Source: Terriglobus aquaticus
GTDB taxonomy: Bacteria; Acidobacteriota; Terriglobia; Terriglobales; Acidobacteriaceae
Assembly (NCBI RefSeq): GCF_025685415.1
Contig: NZ_JAGSYB010000001.1
Location: forward strand, 1,984,001 to 2,048,000
Direction: 5' to 3'
DNA length: 64,000 bases
This document shows positions 7,519 through 16,203 of the stretch, piece by piece. The notes beneath the pieces are model-generated. The model saw nothing but the letters and a program-made list of their open reading frames with translations, searched no databases and was not told the origin of the DNA. Each line of letters begins with the position of its first letter. Position 1 is the first letter of the stretch. The position numbers and the translations under genes were made by a program.

Positions 7519-7671
7519 CTAGCGGGCGGTAAGGGCGGGAGCGTCGCCGGAGTCGGCGGTCAGGGTGATGGCCTGTTCCACGGCATTGGCGCGCTGGGCA
7601 CGCTGGTGCTGCAGAACCATGGCGCCGTCCAGCAGAAGGGCGATCGCGATCATTGCTTTGACCATGCGCAT
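7519..7671 (-). CDS. Fifty-residue peptide with N-terminal hydrophobic segment
   Basis: A short frame beginning MRMVKAMIAIALLLDGAMVLQ and continuing with a soluble, acidic tail (AVEQAITLTADSGDAP). The start is supported by a very strong Shine-Dalgarno sequence, AAAGGAGG, eight bases before the ATG. The N-terminus looks like a signal peptide or single membrane anchor; no clear cleavage site. It sits alone between the DnaC-like operon and the divergent rpmE gene. I do not recognise a family. Confidence 0.5.
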   Translation of the reverse strand: MRMVKAMIAIALLLDGAMVLQHQRAQRANAVEQAITLTADSGDAPALTAR

Positions 7672-7966
7672 GATGTTTGCCTCCTTTGCAACCGTTGGAT
7701 CAGTCTGCTCCCCGGGCTAAGCACGTGCAATGGGAAAGATTTACGTGATTCCAGCACAAACCGCCTGCGAAGCGATCTGCCCTGAAGGTGGGATCGGGGG
7801 TGGCACATTGCCCTGCGGCGGGCGAACCGGTAGACTGGATCGAACGCGTAGTCGCTGCATCTGATATGCAGGACCTTCGCGGCCCGTGCGACAGGACGAT
7901 CGATGTGGCGTGAGTTGGACCGCTGCAAGCGAACCGCACAGAAACCACAGGATTGCGAGACATCCG

Positions 7967-8194
7967 ATGCCTAAGCAGGGAATTCACCCGAACTACAACG
8001 ACACCACCGTCAAGTGCGCGTGCGGCAACAGCTTCCAGACCCGGTCGACCCACAAGGGCGACATCGTTCTGGAAATCTGCTCGGCTTGCCACCCGTTCTT
8101 CACGGGCAAGCAGAAGCTGATCGACACCGCCGGCCGTATCGAGCGCTTCAAGCGCAAGTACGCCGGTAAGGATGCCGCGACGGCGACCAAGTAA
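7967..8194 (+). CDS. rpmE: 50S ribosomal protein L31
   Basis: Seventy-five residues, begins [23 protein letters not shown]. The zinc-binding cysteines of the C+ type are present (KCACG in the N-terminal part and [26 protein letters not shown], the L31 signature, in the C-terminal half). L31 bridges the two ribosomal subunits. A C+ form suggests the organism may also keep a zinc-independent copy, not seen here. A strong hairpin follows the gene. Confidence 0.97.
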   Translation: MPKQGIHPNYNDTTVKCACGNSFQTRSTHKGDIVLEICSACHPFFTGKQKLIDTAGRIERFKRKYAGKDAATATK

Positions 8195-8213
8195 GCGGTT
8201 CCAAACGAGCCTG

Positions 8214-8242
8214 GAAAGCCCTCGCAGTCTGCGGGGGCTTTC
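8214..8242 (+). terminator. Hairpin terminator after rpmE
   Basis: A nearly perfect stem: GAAAGCCCTCGCAG at 8214-8227 pairs with CTGCGGGGGCTTTC at 8229-8242 with one G-T pair. It starts 19 bases after the rpmE stop and ends 23 bases before the dus gene. The T-run is short (TGTTG), so some read-through into dus is possible. Confidence 0.75.
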
Positions 8243-8265
8243 TGTTGCACCATAGTGAGAGGCGC

Positions 8266-9573
8266 ATGAAGAAGCACTGGGAAGAATGCGGGACTGCAGT
8301 TCTGGAGCGACCGGCCACGGCGGATGCCGCAGTTCCGGCCGAGTTCCACATTGGCCCGGTGCGGATTGCGCCCGCCACCGTGCTGGCTCCCATGGCGGGC
8401 GTGACCGACACGGTGTTCCGCCGCTTCATCAAGAACGCTTCCCTGTTCTCTGCTGCGTCCTCTGCCAACGTGAACGCTAATGTGGACACCGTCACGACGA
8501 ATCAGCAGTCAGGCTGCGGCCTGATCATGACGGAATTCACGAGCGCCGACGGCCTGAGCCGCATGCGCGAGGTGAAACGCAAGCGCTACCTGACCTATTA
8601 CGACGACGAGCACCCGATCAGCGCGCAACTGTTTGGATCGAATCCTGAAACGCTGGCCGACTCGGCGCGCATCTGCCAGGATGCCGGCTTCGACATTGTC
8701 GACCTGAACCTGGGCTGCCCGGCAAAGCGCGTGGTGAGTTGCAACGGCGGCAGCGGCCTGCTGCGTGACCTGCCGCACATCCAGACCATCTTCGAGAAGG
8801 TGCGTGCGGCGGTCACGATTCCTTTTACGGTCAAGTTCCGCATGGGTTGGTCGGACTCACAGATTGTGTGCGTTCCGCTGGCGAAAATGGCCGAGGACTG
8901 CGGCCTAAATGCAGTGGCATTGCACGCCCGCACGCGCGAGCAGGGCTACACCGGCGTTGCGCGTTGGGAGTGGATTGCGGCGGTCAAGGATGCAGTGAAG
9001 ATCCCGGTGATTGGCAATGGCGACGTGCGCACGCCGGAGGACGCGGCGGCGATGGTTGCCGCGACCGCCTGCGATGCGGTGATGATCGGCCGCGCAGCTC
9101 CGGCGAATCCATGGATCTTCCGGCAAATCGCGGAGTACACGAGCAGCCGAGCGGCAACCGGCGTGGGCACGTATACGGTGGCGACGGAAGAGGATCGGCA
9201 TGGCATGATCCGCACGTACTTCCGCATGCTGCTGGACGAGTTGGAGCAGGAGCACCCAGAGATCGACGTGCCGGAGCTGCCGAACTTCGAGTCGCTGAGC
9301 GTGGCCGAAAAGGACGCGCACAACCACCTGCGCCGGCTGAAGCGCGACCGCGAAAGCGCGCGCCGCGACGGCATGGGAAAGATGAAGCAGTTTGCGAGCT
9401 GGTTCACGCATGGCGTGGTGGGCGGTGGAGCGTTGCGCAAGGCGATCTTTGAAGCGAAGCGCGGCGATGAGGTGATGGCGGCGGTAGATCGCTTCTTTGC
9501 GACCCGCATGGAGGACCGCCTGCACGGCGAGGCGGCGCCCGAGCCGGCGTTTGCAGACGTGGGCGACAGCTAG
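8266..9573 (+). CDS. dus: tRNA-dihydrouridine synthase (DusB-like)
   Basis: A 435-residue FMN enzyme that reduces uridine to dihydrouridine in tRNA D-loops. The TIM-barrel start APMAGVTDTVFRR (about 41-53), catalytic NLGCPAKRV (Cys151), and KFRMGW, ALHARTREQGYTG and GNGDV motifs are all present. It is longer than E. coli DusB (321): there is an insertion of about 25 residues after the first helix (about 57-82, NASLFSAASSANVNANVDTV), a C-terminal extension, and a 30-residue N-terminal tail. GAGAGG lies before the ATG; a TTG at 8245 lies nearer the rpmE hairpin and is less likely. Confidence 0.93.
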   Translation: MKKHWEECGTAVLERPATADAAVPAEFHIGPVRIAPATVLAPMAGVTDTVFRRFIKNASLFSAASSANVNANVDTVTTNQQSGCGLIMTEFTSADGLSRMREVKRKRYLTYYDDEHPISAQLFGSNPETLADSARICQDAGFDIVDLNLGCPAKRVVSCNGGSGLLRDLPHIQTIFEKVRAAVTIPFTVKFRMGWSDSQIVCVPLAKMAEDCGLNAVALHARTREQGYTGVARWEWIAAVKDAVKIPVIGNGDVRTPEDAAAMVAATACDAVMIGRAAPANPWIFRQIAEYTSSRAATGVGTYTVATEEDRHGMIRTYFRMLLDELEQEHPEIDVPELPNFESLSVAEKDAHNHLRRLKRDRESARRDGMGKMKQFASWFTHGVVGGGALRKAIFEAKRGDEVMAAVDRFFATRMEDRLHGEAAPEPAFADVGDS

Positions 9574-9642
9574 AGCGTGCGTCCTATGCCGCGCGTGCAT
9601 CGTAGCCTGTAGAGCGCACGTCGCGCGCACAGGAGATCGCAA

Positions 9643-10686
9643 ATGCCGCTAGCCACGCAGTATGTTCCCAACGGGAACCGATACAAGCAGGCGGAGTACC
9701 GCCGTTGCGGCCGCAGCGGCATTGTGCTGCCGCCGATCTCGCTTGGGCTGTGGCAGAACTTTGGCGGTGCGGACGTTTTCGAGACGGGTCGCGCGATGCT
9801 GCGGCGCGCCTTTGATCGCGGTGTGACGCACTTTGACCTGGCGAACAACTACGGTCCGCCGTATGGCAGCGCCGAGGAGAACTTCGGCAAGGTCATGGCC
9901 GAGGACTTCCGCAACCTCCGGGATGATCTGATCATTTCTTCAAAGGCCGGCTGGGATATGTGGCCCGGACCGTACGGCATGGGCGGATCGAAGAAGTACC
10001 TGGTCGCGTCGCTGGATCAGAGCCTGCGCCGCATGGGTCTGGAGTACGTCGACATCTTCTACCACCACCGGCCCGACTTCGACTGCCCGATTGAGGAGAC
10101 GGTCGAGGCGCTGGTGCAGATCGTGCGTCAAGGCAAGGCGCTGTATGTGGGCATCAGCAGCTACTCGCCGGAGCGCACCCGCGAAGTGTACAAGCTGCTT
10201 GCGGCGGAGGGCGTGAAGCTGTTCATTCACCAGCCCTCATACTCCATGCTGAACCGCTGGATCGAAGGCGAACTGCTGAACACGCTACAGGAACTGGGCG
10301 TGGGCTGCATTGCGTTCAGTCCGCTGGCGCAGGGATTGCTGACGAACAAGTACCTGAACGGCAAGCCAGAGAATGCGCGCGTGAACAGCGAGGTGGGATC
10401 GTTTCAGCAGACCATGCTGACGGAGGAGAACCTGCAGCGGGTTCGTGCGCTGAATGCGATTGCGGAGAAGCGCGGCCAGAGCCTGGCGCAAATGGCGATT
10501 GCTTGGTCGCTGCGCGATCCGCGGGTAACGACGTCGCTGATCGGTGCGCGCAATGTAGAGCAGTTGGATAACTCGCTGGATGCGCTGAAGAACCTGAAGT
10601 TCAGCGAGGAAGAGTTGAAGCAGATCGACGAGTTCGCAGTGGATACGCCGGCGATCGACCTGTGGCGCAGCGTGAGCACGCGGTAG
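9643..10686 (+). CDS. Aldo-keto reductase, YghZ / glyceraldehyde 3-phosphate reductase-like
   Basis: A 347-residue NADPH-dependent AKR barrel. The N-terminal pattern YRRCGRSGIVLPPISLGLW, the catalytic FDLANNYGPPYGSAEENFG (Asp and Tyr of the tetrad), FYHHRPD and the C-terminal ARNVEQLDNSLDALK cofactor-binding helix identify the AKR14/YghZ-like group, which reduces methylglyoxal and L-glyceraldehyde 3-phosphate in E. coli. AGGAG lies eight bases before the ATG. It stands alone between the dus gene and a convergent gene. Substrate is inferred from the subgroup. Confidence 0.9.
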   Translation: MPLATQYVPNGNRYKQAEYRRCGRSGIVLPPISLGLWQNFGGADVFETGRAMLRRAFDRGVTHFDLANNYGPPYGSAEENFGKVMAEDFRNLRDDLIISSKAGWDMWPGPYGMGGSKKYLVASLDQSLRRMGLEYVDIFYHHRPDFDCPIEETVEALVQIVRQGKALYVGISSYSPERTREVYKLLAAEGVKLFIHQPSYSMLNRWIEGELLNTLQELGVGCIAFSPLAQGLLTNKYLNGKPENARVNSEVGSFQQTMLTEENLQRVRALNAIAEKRGQSLAQMAIAWSLRDPRVTTSLIGARNVEQLDNSLDALKNLKFSEEELKQIDEFAVDTPAIDLWRSVSTR

Positions 10687-10742
10687 CTGCGATCTGTTGC
10701 ACGCTGCCGGGTTATGTCTCGCGTAAGCTTCTTTAGCCGAGC

Positions 10743-12329
10743 TTAGGCGCTACGTTGGCGAGTGATGACCCGCAGCGTGCGGCGCCACTGTTCGTGTAGG
10801 CCGAGCAGCGTCCAGTCCACTTCGCGCTTGAAGAAGCGGAGTACCTGTTCGGTCGCGGGGTGGATGCGCAGCGAGGGTGCGACCAGGAAGAGGCGCGGCG
10901 GATCGGGCGACAGGCGCACGCCGCCAAAGTAGCCGTGCTGCTGGAGCATGCCAAGGCTGGTCTGCGGATCGGCTGGTTGCACGTGGTGCCAGCGCACTCG
11001 GATCCAGTAATCGAGCCCTTGTAGCGCAAAGTGCAGGTCTTCGTTCGCCTTCAGCTCCAGCACGGCAAGGCGGCCGTCTCGCGTGACGCTGAGCAGGTCG
11101 AGCATGCCGCGGTCACCCGCCTGAAACGCGGGCACCTGCGGATATACGTGGTCGGGATCGAACTGTGCGAAGCTGCCCTGCCCTGCCGCGAGTGGGCCGA
11201 TGTTCTGCCTTAGCACCGATTCGAGCCATGCCTCGGGCGCGGAGCGAAAGAGTGGGTCGTTGGGCGATCCGGACGGATGACGGCGCTCGAAAAGCTCCTG
11301 CAGGAAGGCACGAAGTTGTGGTTCCGTGGTGGGCGTGAGGAGCGTCTCGTTCGCGCCGGCACCGATGCTGATCTCCGCTTCGGAGGTGAAGCTGCGAGCG
11401 GCTGCGCGCATGCGGATGCGGGCGAACTCGAGGCCGTAGAGCAGGAGTGCGAGTTCTGATGAGGAGCGCAGGCGCTGCTCGACGAGCGGCTGTGCTGCAG
11501 CAGGCAAAAGTGCGAGCAGCGTGGCGAGCGGAGATGCAAAGCGTTCGCGTGCGGCCGCCTCGTCAGGCAGATGGATCAGGTGCGTGGAGAGGTTGCCGAT
11601 GTCGGCGGGGTCGCGCTCTTCGATGTCCTCAGTCCGCGAGCTGAATTCGAAGAGCCGCCACTGCGCGGCATCGCTGCGCAGCCAGCCGAGGCGCGTGAGC
11701 GTGACCGTGGCGGTGCGCGATGGAACAAAGAGTAGAAGGCCCTGGAAGAGGCGCTTGCCGCCTGCGCGTTCGCGGCACAGTTGCAGCCACAGGATGCCGA
11801 TGGTCAGGATGCCATCGATGGTGGCTTGCGATTCTTCGGCGTTTACACCGACTACGGCCCACGCCTGCTGGCCGCGATGCAGCGCGCCGCGCGCGTAGGC
11901 AGGGCCGAAGGAACGCTCAAGGTCCATCGCGGACTGCAACGGGTCGACGATCCAGTCCGGGAACTCGCGCTGCAACATGCGCTGCAGTACGGGAAGGAAA
12001 CGCTGGCGCGTGCCCTCGCGGCTGGTGGGTGTGCGGCGCTCGGGCTGGGCGACGATCTCCAGCGTTTGCGGCTTCGTTTGGCCGAGGCGCAGCGTACTGA
12101 GCTTGAGCGTGTCGCGTCGCTGTGTGACCGCGACCACGCGCCGCGACAGGTTGCGCGTCTCGCTCCACAGTTGCAGGGTGCAACGGCCGGGCTGCTGCTG
12201 GATGCTGTATTGCGCGGCTTGCAAGTCGAACGCGATGCGGCCGTCCTCGAGCACGACGGCCTTGGGGTGCGCCAAGAGGAAGTCCTGCAGCAGCGCTGCG
12301 ATCTCTTCCGGTGTTTGTTCCGCGCTCAT
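10743..12329 (-). CDS. Unknown protein with C-terminal PD-(D/E)XK-like nuclease motif
   Basis: A 528-residue soluble protein I do not recognise over most of its length. Near the C-terminus, RGMLDLLSVTRDGRLAVLELKANED gives D411-x13-E425-x-K427 on two predicted strands, followed by a helix with Gln (ALQGLDYWIRVRW): this is the core of a PD-(D/E)XK nuclease fold, as in restriction-like and NucS/DUF-type enzymes. The first 350 residues have no known motif. It follows a DinB/YfiT gene by 19 bases on the same strand, so they are likely an operon. A nuclease role is inferred from the motif alone. Confidence 0.7.
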   Translation of the reverse strand: MSAEQTPEEIAALLQDFLLAHPKAVVLEDGRIAFDLQAAQYSIQQQPGRCTLQLWSETRNLSRRVVAVTQRRDTLKLSTLRLGQTKPQTLEIVAQPERRTPTSREGTRQRFLPVLQRMLQREFPDWIVDPLQSAMDLERSFGPAYARGALHRGQQAWAVVGVNAEESQATIDGILTIGILWLQLCRERAGGKRLFQGLLLFVPSRTATVTLTRLGWLRSDAAQWRLFEFSSRTEDIEERDPADIGNLSTHLIHLPDEAAARERFASPLATLLALLPAAAQPLVEQRLRSSSELALLLYGLEFARIRMRAAARSFTSEAEISIGAGANETLLTPTTEPQLRAFLQELFERRHPSGSPNDPLFRSAPEAWLESVLRQNIGPLAAGQGSFAQFDPDHVYPQVPAFQAGDRGMLDLLSVTRDGRLAVLELKANEDLHFALQGLDYWIRVRWHHVQPADPQTSLGMLQQHGYFGGVRLSPDPPRLFLVAPSLRIHPATEQVLRFFKREVDWTLLGLHEQWRRTLRVITRQRSA

Positions 12330-12348
12330 CGTTCGTTGCGTTGCTGCG

Positions 12349-12912
12349 CTACCAGCCGCGCGCCTTTGCGAGCTCGGTGATGTGCGCCAGGTGGTGCCGC
12401 GAATGCCATGCGTAAAGCTGCGTGACTGCGTCGATCGTCCACGGTCCGCTCTCGGGGTGTTGAAAGGTGCGCTGCCACTGCTCTTCAGAGAGATGATCGA
12501 GCAGGTAGGCCCAGCGGGCGTGAACGCCTTCGAGCAGGGTCAACGAGAACTCGACCGGAGCTTCGCGGTCGTCGGGCAGGTCGGCCCACAGCTTTTCGTT
12601 GTAGGCCTGGATGGTCGGATTGTCCTCAGTTAATGCCTTGCGCAGGCGCGTGCTGGACTGGCCGTGCGAGTCGGCAATGTGGTGAACGAGCTGGCGCACC
12701 GTCCAACCGCCGTCGCGATAGGGGGTGTCGAGCTGTTCGTTGGTCCAGTTGGCCACGGCGGAGCGAAGCTGCTGCGGAAGCGAGCGAATGACTTCGACGG
12801 CACTGGAGCGTTCCGCGGCGGAGATTTGCGCCGGTCGCTGGAACTTCCCGATGGGATAGCGCGGATCGGCGATGCCGGTGATGCTGCCTGACTCTGCCGG
12901 TGCGGAACTCAT
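12349..12912 (-). CDS. YfiT/BstA-like DinB-family protein
   Basis: A 187-residue four-helix protein of the DinB/YfiT group. The three metal-binding histidine motifs are visible: the HHIADSHGQS segment (about 76-85) and the C-terminal YAWHSRHHLAHI (about 167-178). The opening DPRYPIGKFQRP matches YfiT from Bacillus, where BstA is a bacillithiol S-transferase; other members are putative metal hydrolases. It is first in a two-gene operon with the PD-(D/E)XK-like gene and divergent from tldD. Thiol substrate is unknown here. Confidence 0.88.
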   Translation of the reverse strand: MSSAPAESGSITGIADPRYPIGKFQRPAQISAAERSSAVEVIRSLPQQLRSAVANWTNEQLDTPYRDGGWTVRQLVHHIADSHGQSSTRLRKALTEDNPTIQAYNEKLWADLPDDREAPVEFSLTLLEGVHARWAYLLDHLSEEQWQRTFQHPESGPWTIDAVTQLYAWHSRHHLAHITELAKARGW

Positions 12913-12963
12913 GGCTCGAACCTAGCACAGCGGGCCGGCGTGGGCGCGTAAACTTGAGAACAG

Positions 12964-14433
12964 ATGAGTTCAGCCGTCGACCAGAGTTCAACCGCCCGCT
13001 CCACCACCGTATTTCATCAGCAATTTGGGATTACCGATCGCCTGATCGAGCGCTGCCTTGCGGCCGCGCTGGAGCGTGGCGGCGACTTTGCCGAACTGTT
13101 CTTTGAGAGCACCGCGTCCAACGGCATCGGCGTGGATGAGGGCATCGTGAAGTCCGCCAGCCAGAGCCACAGCATGGGCTGCGGCGTGCGCGTGCTGAGT
13201 GGAGAGCGTACCGGCTACAGCTATACCGATGAGCTGACGGAAGAGAAGCTGCTGCATGCGGCGCGTACTGCTGCGCTGATTGCGCATTCGGTAGCGACGG
13301 CGGGCGTGCAGGGCCTTCGTGCGGCTCCATCGCATGATCTGTATCCCGCTGTCACGACTGATGTGGAGATTGCGCAGAAGCTGCAGTTGGTGCAGCGGGC
13401 AGATCGCGCAGCGCGCGCGTACGATCCGCGCATTGTGCAGGTGCGCGCGAGCTTTAGCGATGAGGTGCGACACATTCTCGTCGTTGCCAGCGACGGCACC
13501 TACGCGAGCGACGTGCAGCCGCTGAGCCGGTTCAGCGTTGGCGTGATCGCGAAAGATCCTGCAGCCGATGGCGGCAAGGGTGCCTCGGCGAGCGGCACCA
13601 GCGGTGGCGGTGGGCGTCGCGACTTTAGCTGGTACACGACGGAGCGCACGCCCGAGCACTATGCACAGGAGGCGGCACGGCAGGCGATCCTGCAATTGAC
13701 GGCGCAGCCAGCGCCCGCTGGCGAGATGCCCGTGGTGCTTGGCCCGGGATGGCCTGGCGTGCTGATTCACGAGGCCGTGGGTCACGGACTGGAGGCGGAC
13801 TTCAACCGCAAGAAGCAGTCGGCGTTTGCGGGGTTGATGGGACAGCGGGTGGGCACCGACAAGGTCACCGTCGCCGACAACGGAACCATGCCGAACCGGC
13901 GCGGGTCGTTGAACGTGGACGACGAAGGTGTGCCGACAGCGAACAATGTGCTGATCGAGAAGGGCATGCTGTGCCGGTACATGAGCGACAAGCTTTCGGC
14001 CAAGATGATGGGCACGCGATCGACGGGCAGCGGCCGTCGCGAGAGCTACGCGTCGATCCCGATGCCGCGCATGACGAACACGTACATGCTGCCGGGTGAG
14101 GACGATCCTGCGGACATTCTGCGCAGCGTGCAGAACGGCATCTACGCTGTGAACTTCTCGGGCGGTTCGGTCGACATCACGAATGGCAAATTCGTCTTTG
14201 CGGCGAACGAGGCTTACCTGATCGAAGACGGCAAGGTGACCGCGCCGGTGAAAGGCGTGATGCTGATTGGCGATGGTGCAACGGCGCTGACGCGCGTGAG
14301 CATGGTCGGGCATGATCTTGCGCTGGACGAAGGCGTAGGAACGTGCGGCAAGAAGGGCCAGGGCGTGCCGGTGTGTGTGGGAGCGCCGACGTTGAAGCTG
14401 GACCACATGACGGTGGGAGGCACGGGACGATGA
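12964..14433 (+). CDS. tldD: Metalloprotease TldD
   Basis: A 489-residue subunit of the TldD-TldE heterodimer, which degrades unfolded peptides and processes ribosomally made peptides such as microcin B17. The zinc motif HEAVGHGLEAD is present (H269, H274 of HExxxH). An unusual insert GGKGASASGTSGGGG lies before the core domain. The stop overlaps the start of the next gene (ATGA), as expected for a coupled pair. Confidence 0.95.
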   Translation: MSSAVDQSSTARSTTVFHQQFGITDRLIERCLAAALERGGDFAELFFESTASNGIGVDEGIVKSASQSHSMGCGVRVLSGERTGYSYTDELTEEKLLHAARTAALIAHSVATAGVQGLRAAPSHDLYPAVTTDVEIAQKLQLVQRADRAARAYDPRIVQVRASFSDEVRHILVVASDGTYASDVQPLSRFSVGVIAKDPAADGGKGASASGTSGGGGRRDFSWYTTERTPEHYAQEAARQAILQLTAQPAPAGEMPVVLGPGWPGVLIHEAVGHGLEADFNRKKQSAFAGLMGQRVGTDKVTVADNGTMPNRRGSLNVDDEGVPTANNVLIEKGMLCRYMSDKLSAKMMGTRSTGSGRRESYASIPMPRMTNTYMLPGEDDPADILRSVQNGIYAVNFSGGSVDITNGKFVFAANEAYLIEDGKVTAPVKGVMLIGDGATALTRVSMVGHDLALDEGVGTCGKKGQGVPVCVGAPTLKLDHMTVGGTGR

Positions 14434-15818
14434 TGCAGATGACGAAAGAACGCACGCTGACCGCGCAGCTGGCGCAGGAAATTGTGGACCGCGCGATGCG
14501 TGCGGGGGCGACGGACGCCGAGGCCGTGGTGGTGGAGGGTGACGAGTTCCACACCAAGGTGCGTCTGGGCCAGGTGGAGACGTTGACTGAATCGCAGTCG
14601 CGCGCGGTGGGGCTGCGCGTGTTCATGGGGCAGCGCACGGCGTCGACCAGCACCAACGATCTGAGCGAAGCATCGCTGCAGCGGTTGGTGAAGGGCGCGG
14701 TGGAGCTGTCGCGCATCACGGAGGAAGATCCCTTTGCGGGTCTGCCGGATGCGAGCGAGTTCAGCGAGCGTCGCAACGGGGATGGACTGGGCCTGTTTTT
14801 CGACGACGTGTATTCCCTGCCCGCGCAGGAGCGCATTGAGATGGCGCGCGCGGTGGAGGCCGCCGCGATGGGTGCGGACGTTCGAATTCAGAACTCGGAT
14901 GGCGGCACATTCACCGCAGCCACAAGCTGGCGCGCGATCGCCAACTCGCGAGGCTTTGTGGGGGAGTACCGCAAGAGCTACTGCGGCCTGGGCGTGACTC
15001 CGATTGCACAGGATGAGAGTGGCATGCAGCGCGATGGATGGTCGCACGCGGCGCGTACGCTGGCAAAGCTGGAGACGCCGGAAGAGGTAGGCCGCGAGGC
15101 AGCGAAGCGCGCCCTGCGCCGCCTGGGTGCGCGCAAGGTGAAGACGCAGCGCGCGACGATGGTGTTCGATCGCAACGTGTCGCGCGGCATCATCGGCGAC
15201 ATCTTCGACGCGGTGAATGGCGAGGCGGTATACCGGCACGCCAGCATGTTCGCGGACAAGCTGGGCGAGCAGATTGCGTCGCCGCTGATTACCGTGGTCG
15301 ACGACGGAACGATGATGCTGGAACCTGGCCTGGCCGGCTTTGGCACCTTGCCCTTCGACGGGGATGGTCTGCCGATGCAGCGCAAGGTAATCGTGGACAA
15401 GGGCGTGCTGCAGACGTACGTGGCAAACACGTACACCGCGCGCAAGCTGAAGATGCGCTCGACCGGGAATGCCTCGCGCGGGCTGGCAGGAGCGCCGGGC
15501 ATTGGCAGCGGCAACTTCTACCTGGAGCCCGGGACGCAGAGCCTGCGCGAGATGATCGCGGAGGTGCAGAGCGGCCTGTATGTGACGGAGACGCTGGGCA
15601 GCGGCGTGAACCTGGTGACGGGCGACTACTCGCAGGGCGCAAGTGGCCTGTGGATCGAGAATGGCGAGTTCACCGGTGCCGTGGAAGAGATCACGATCGC
15701 GGGCAATTTGAAAGACATGTACAAGAACATCGTCGCGGTGGCGAACGACCTGACGTTCCGTGGATCGTCGGCCAGCCCGGCGATTCGCGTGGAGGGCATG
15801 ACCATTGCGGGCGCTTAA
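14430..15818 (+). CDS. pmbA: TldD partner PmbA/TldE
   Basis: A 462-residue homologue of TldD lacking the HExxxH zinc motif, as known for TldE, with the usual TldE features: N-terminal RAGATDAEAVVVEGDEF and C-terminal GNFYLEPG and SGLWIENGEFTGAVEEITIAGNLKDM. It forms the peptide-channel heterodimer with TldD. Translation is coupled by the ATGA overlap at 14430-14433; GGGAGG lies nine bases upstream. A small gene with a TTG start overlaps its last 14 bases. Confidence 0.95.
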   Translation: MMQMTKERTLTAQLAQEIVDRAMRAGATDAEAVVVEGDEFHTKVRLGQVETLTESQSRAVGLRVFMGQRTASTSTNDLSEASLQRLVKGAVELSRITEEDPFAGLPDASEFSERRNGDGLGLFFDDVYSLPAQERIEMARAVEAAAMGADVRIQNSDGGTFTAATSWRAIANSRGFVGEYRKSYCGLGVTPIAQDESGMQRDGWSHAARTLAKLETPEEVGREAAKRALRRLGARKVKTQRATMVFDRNVSRGIIGDIFDAVNGEAVYRHASMFADKLGEQIASPLITVVDDGTMMLEPGLAGFGTLPFDGDGLPMQRKVIVDKGVLQTYVANTYTARKLKMRSTGNASRGLAGAPGIGSGNFYLEPGTQSLREMIAEVQSGLYVTETLGSGVNLVTGDYSQGASGLWIENGEFTGAVEEITIAGNLKDMYKNIVAVANDLTFRGSSASPAIRVEGMTIAGA

Positions 15819-16194
15819 GGTTGCAGCGATGGTGTTGAGCGTGGCGACGGCGGGGGTTGCGCTGGCGCAGTTGCCCATCAAGCCTCCGCCGTTGCGTGCG
15901 TCGAAGCAGCCGGCGGTGAACGCAGCGGCAGCCGATGCGTGCCCTCTGACTGTCTTCATCGACGAGCAGGGCGCGCTGTACGACGATCATGCCGGAGCTC
16001 GCCATAGGGTGACAGAGACGGCGGTGCGGAACGACATACGGGCGGGATGCAAGGATAAGGGCGCAACGTCGAGCATTCGTGTGCAGCCCGGGCCGCACAC
16101 GAAGTTCGGGCGGGTGCAGCAGGTGCTGAACCTGGTGCGCGACGCCGGACCCAACCTGCGGATCGCGACGGTTACGCCGCGCACTGCGCGATAG
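15805..16194 (+). CDS. Exported or anchored protein with ExbD/TolR-like periplasmic part
   Basis: A 129-residue protein. The N-terminus MRALKVAAMVLSVATAGVALAQ is a signal peptide or anchor; the rest, from LTVFIDEQGALYDD through TKFGRVQQVLNLVRDAG to IATVTPRTAR, resembles the periplasmic domain of ExbD/TolR (strand-helix-strand with a regular FGRVxxVxxxxRxAG helix). I start at TTG 15805 because it gives positive charges before the hydrophobic stretch and GGAGG lies about 10 bases upstream; ATG 15829 is the alternative. It overlaps the end of pmbA. No ExbB gene is next to it. The ExbD similarity is by eye. Confidence 0.6.
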   Translation: MRALKVAAMVLSVATAGVALAQLPIKPPPLRASKQPAVNAAAADACPLTVFIDEQGALYDDHAGARHRVTETAVRNDIRAGCKDKGATSSIRVQPGPHTKFGRVQQVLNLVRDAGPNLRIATVTPRTAR

Positions 16195-16203
16195 CCGCTG
16201 CCT

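Noticed and set aside
14214-15959. 581-residue minus-strand frame opposite pmbA
   Set aside because: Arg/His-rich shadow of the TldD/PmbA genes; no ribosome-binding site or family match.
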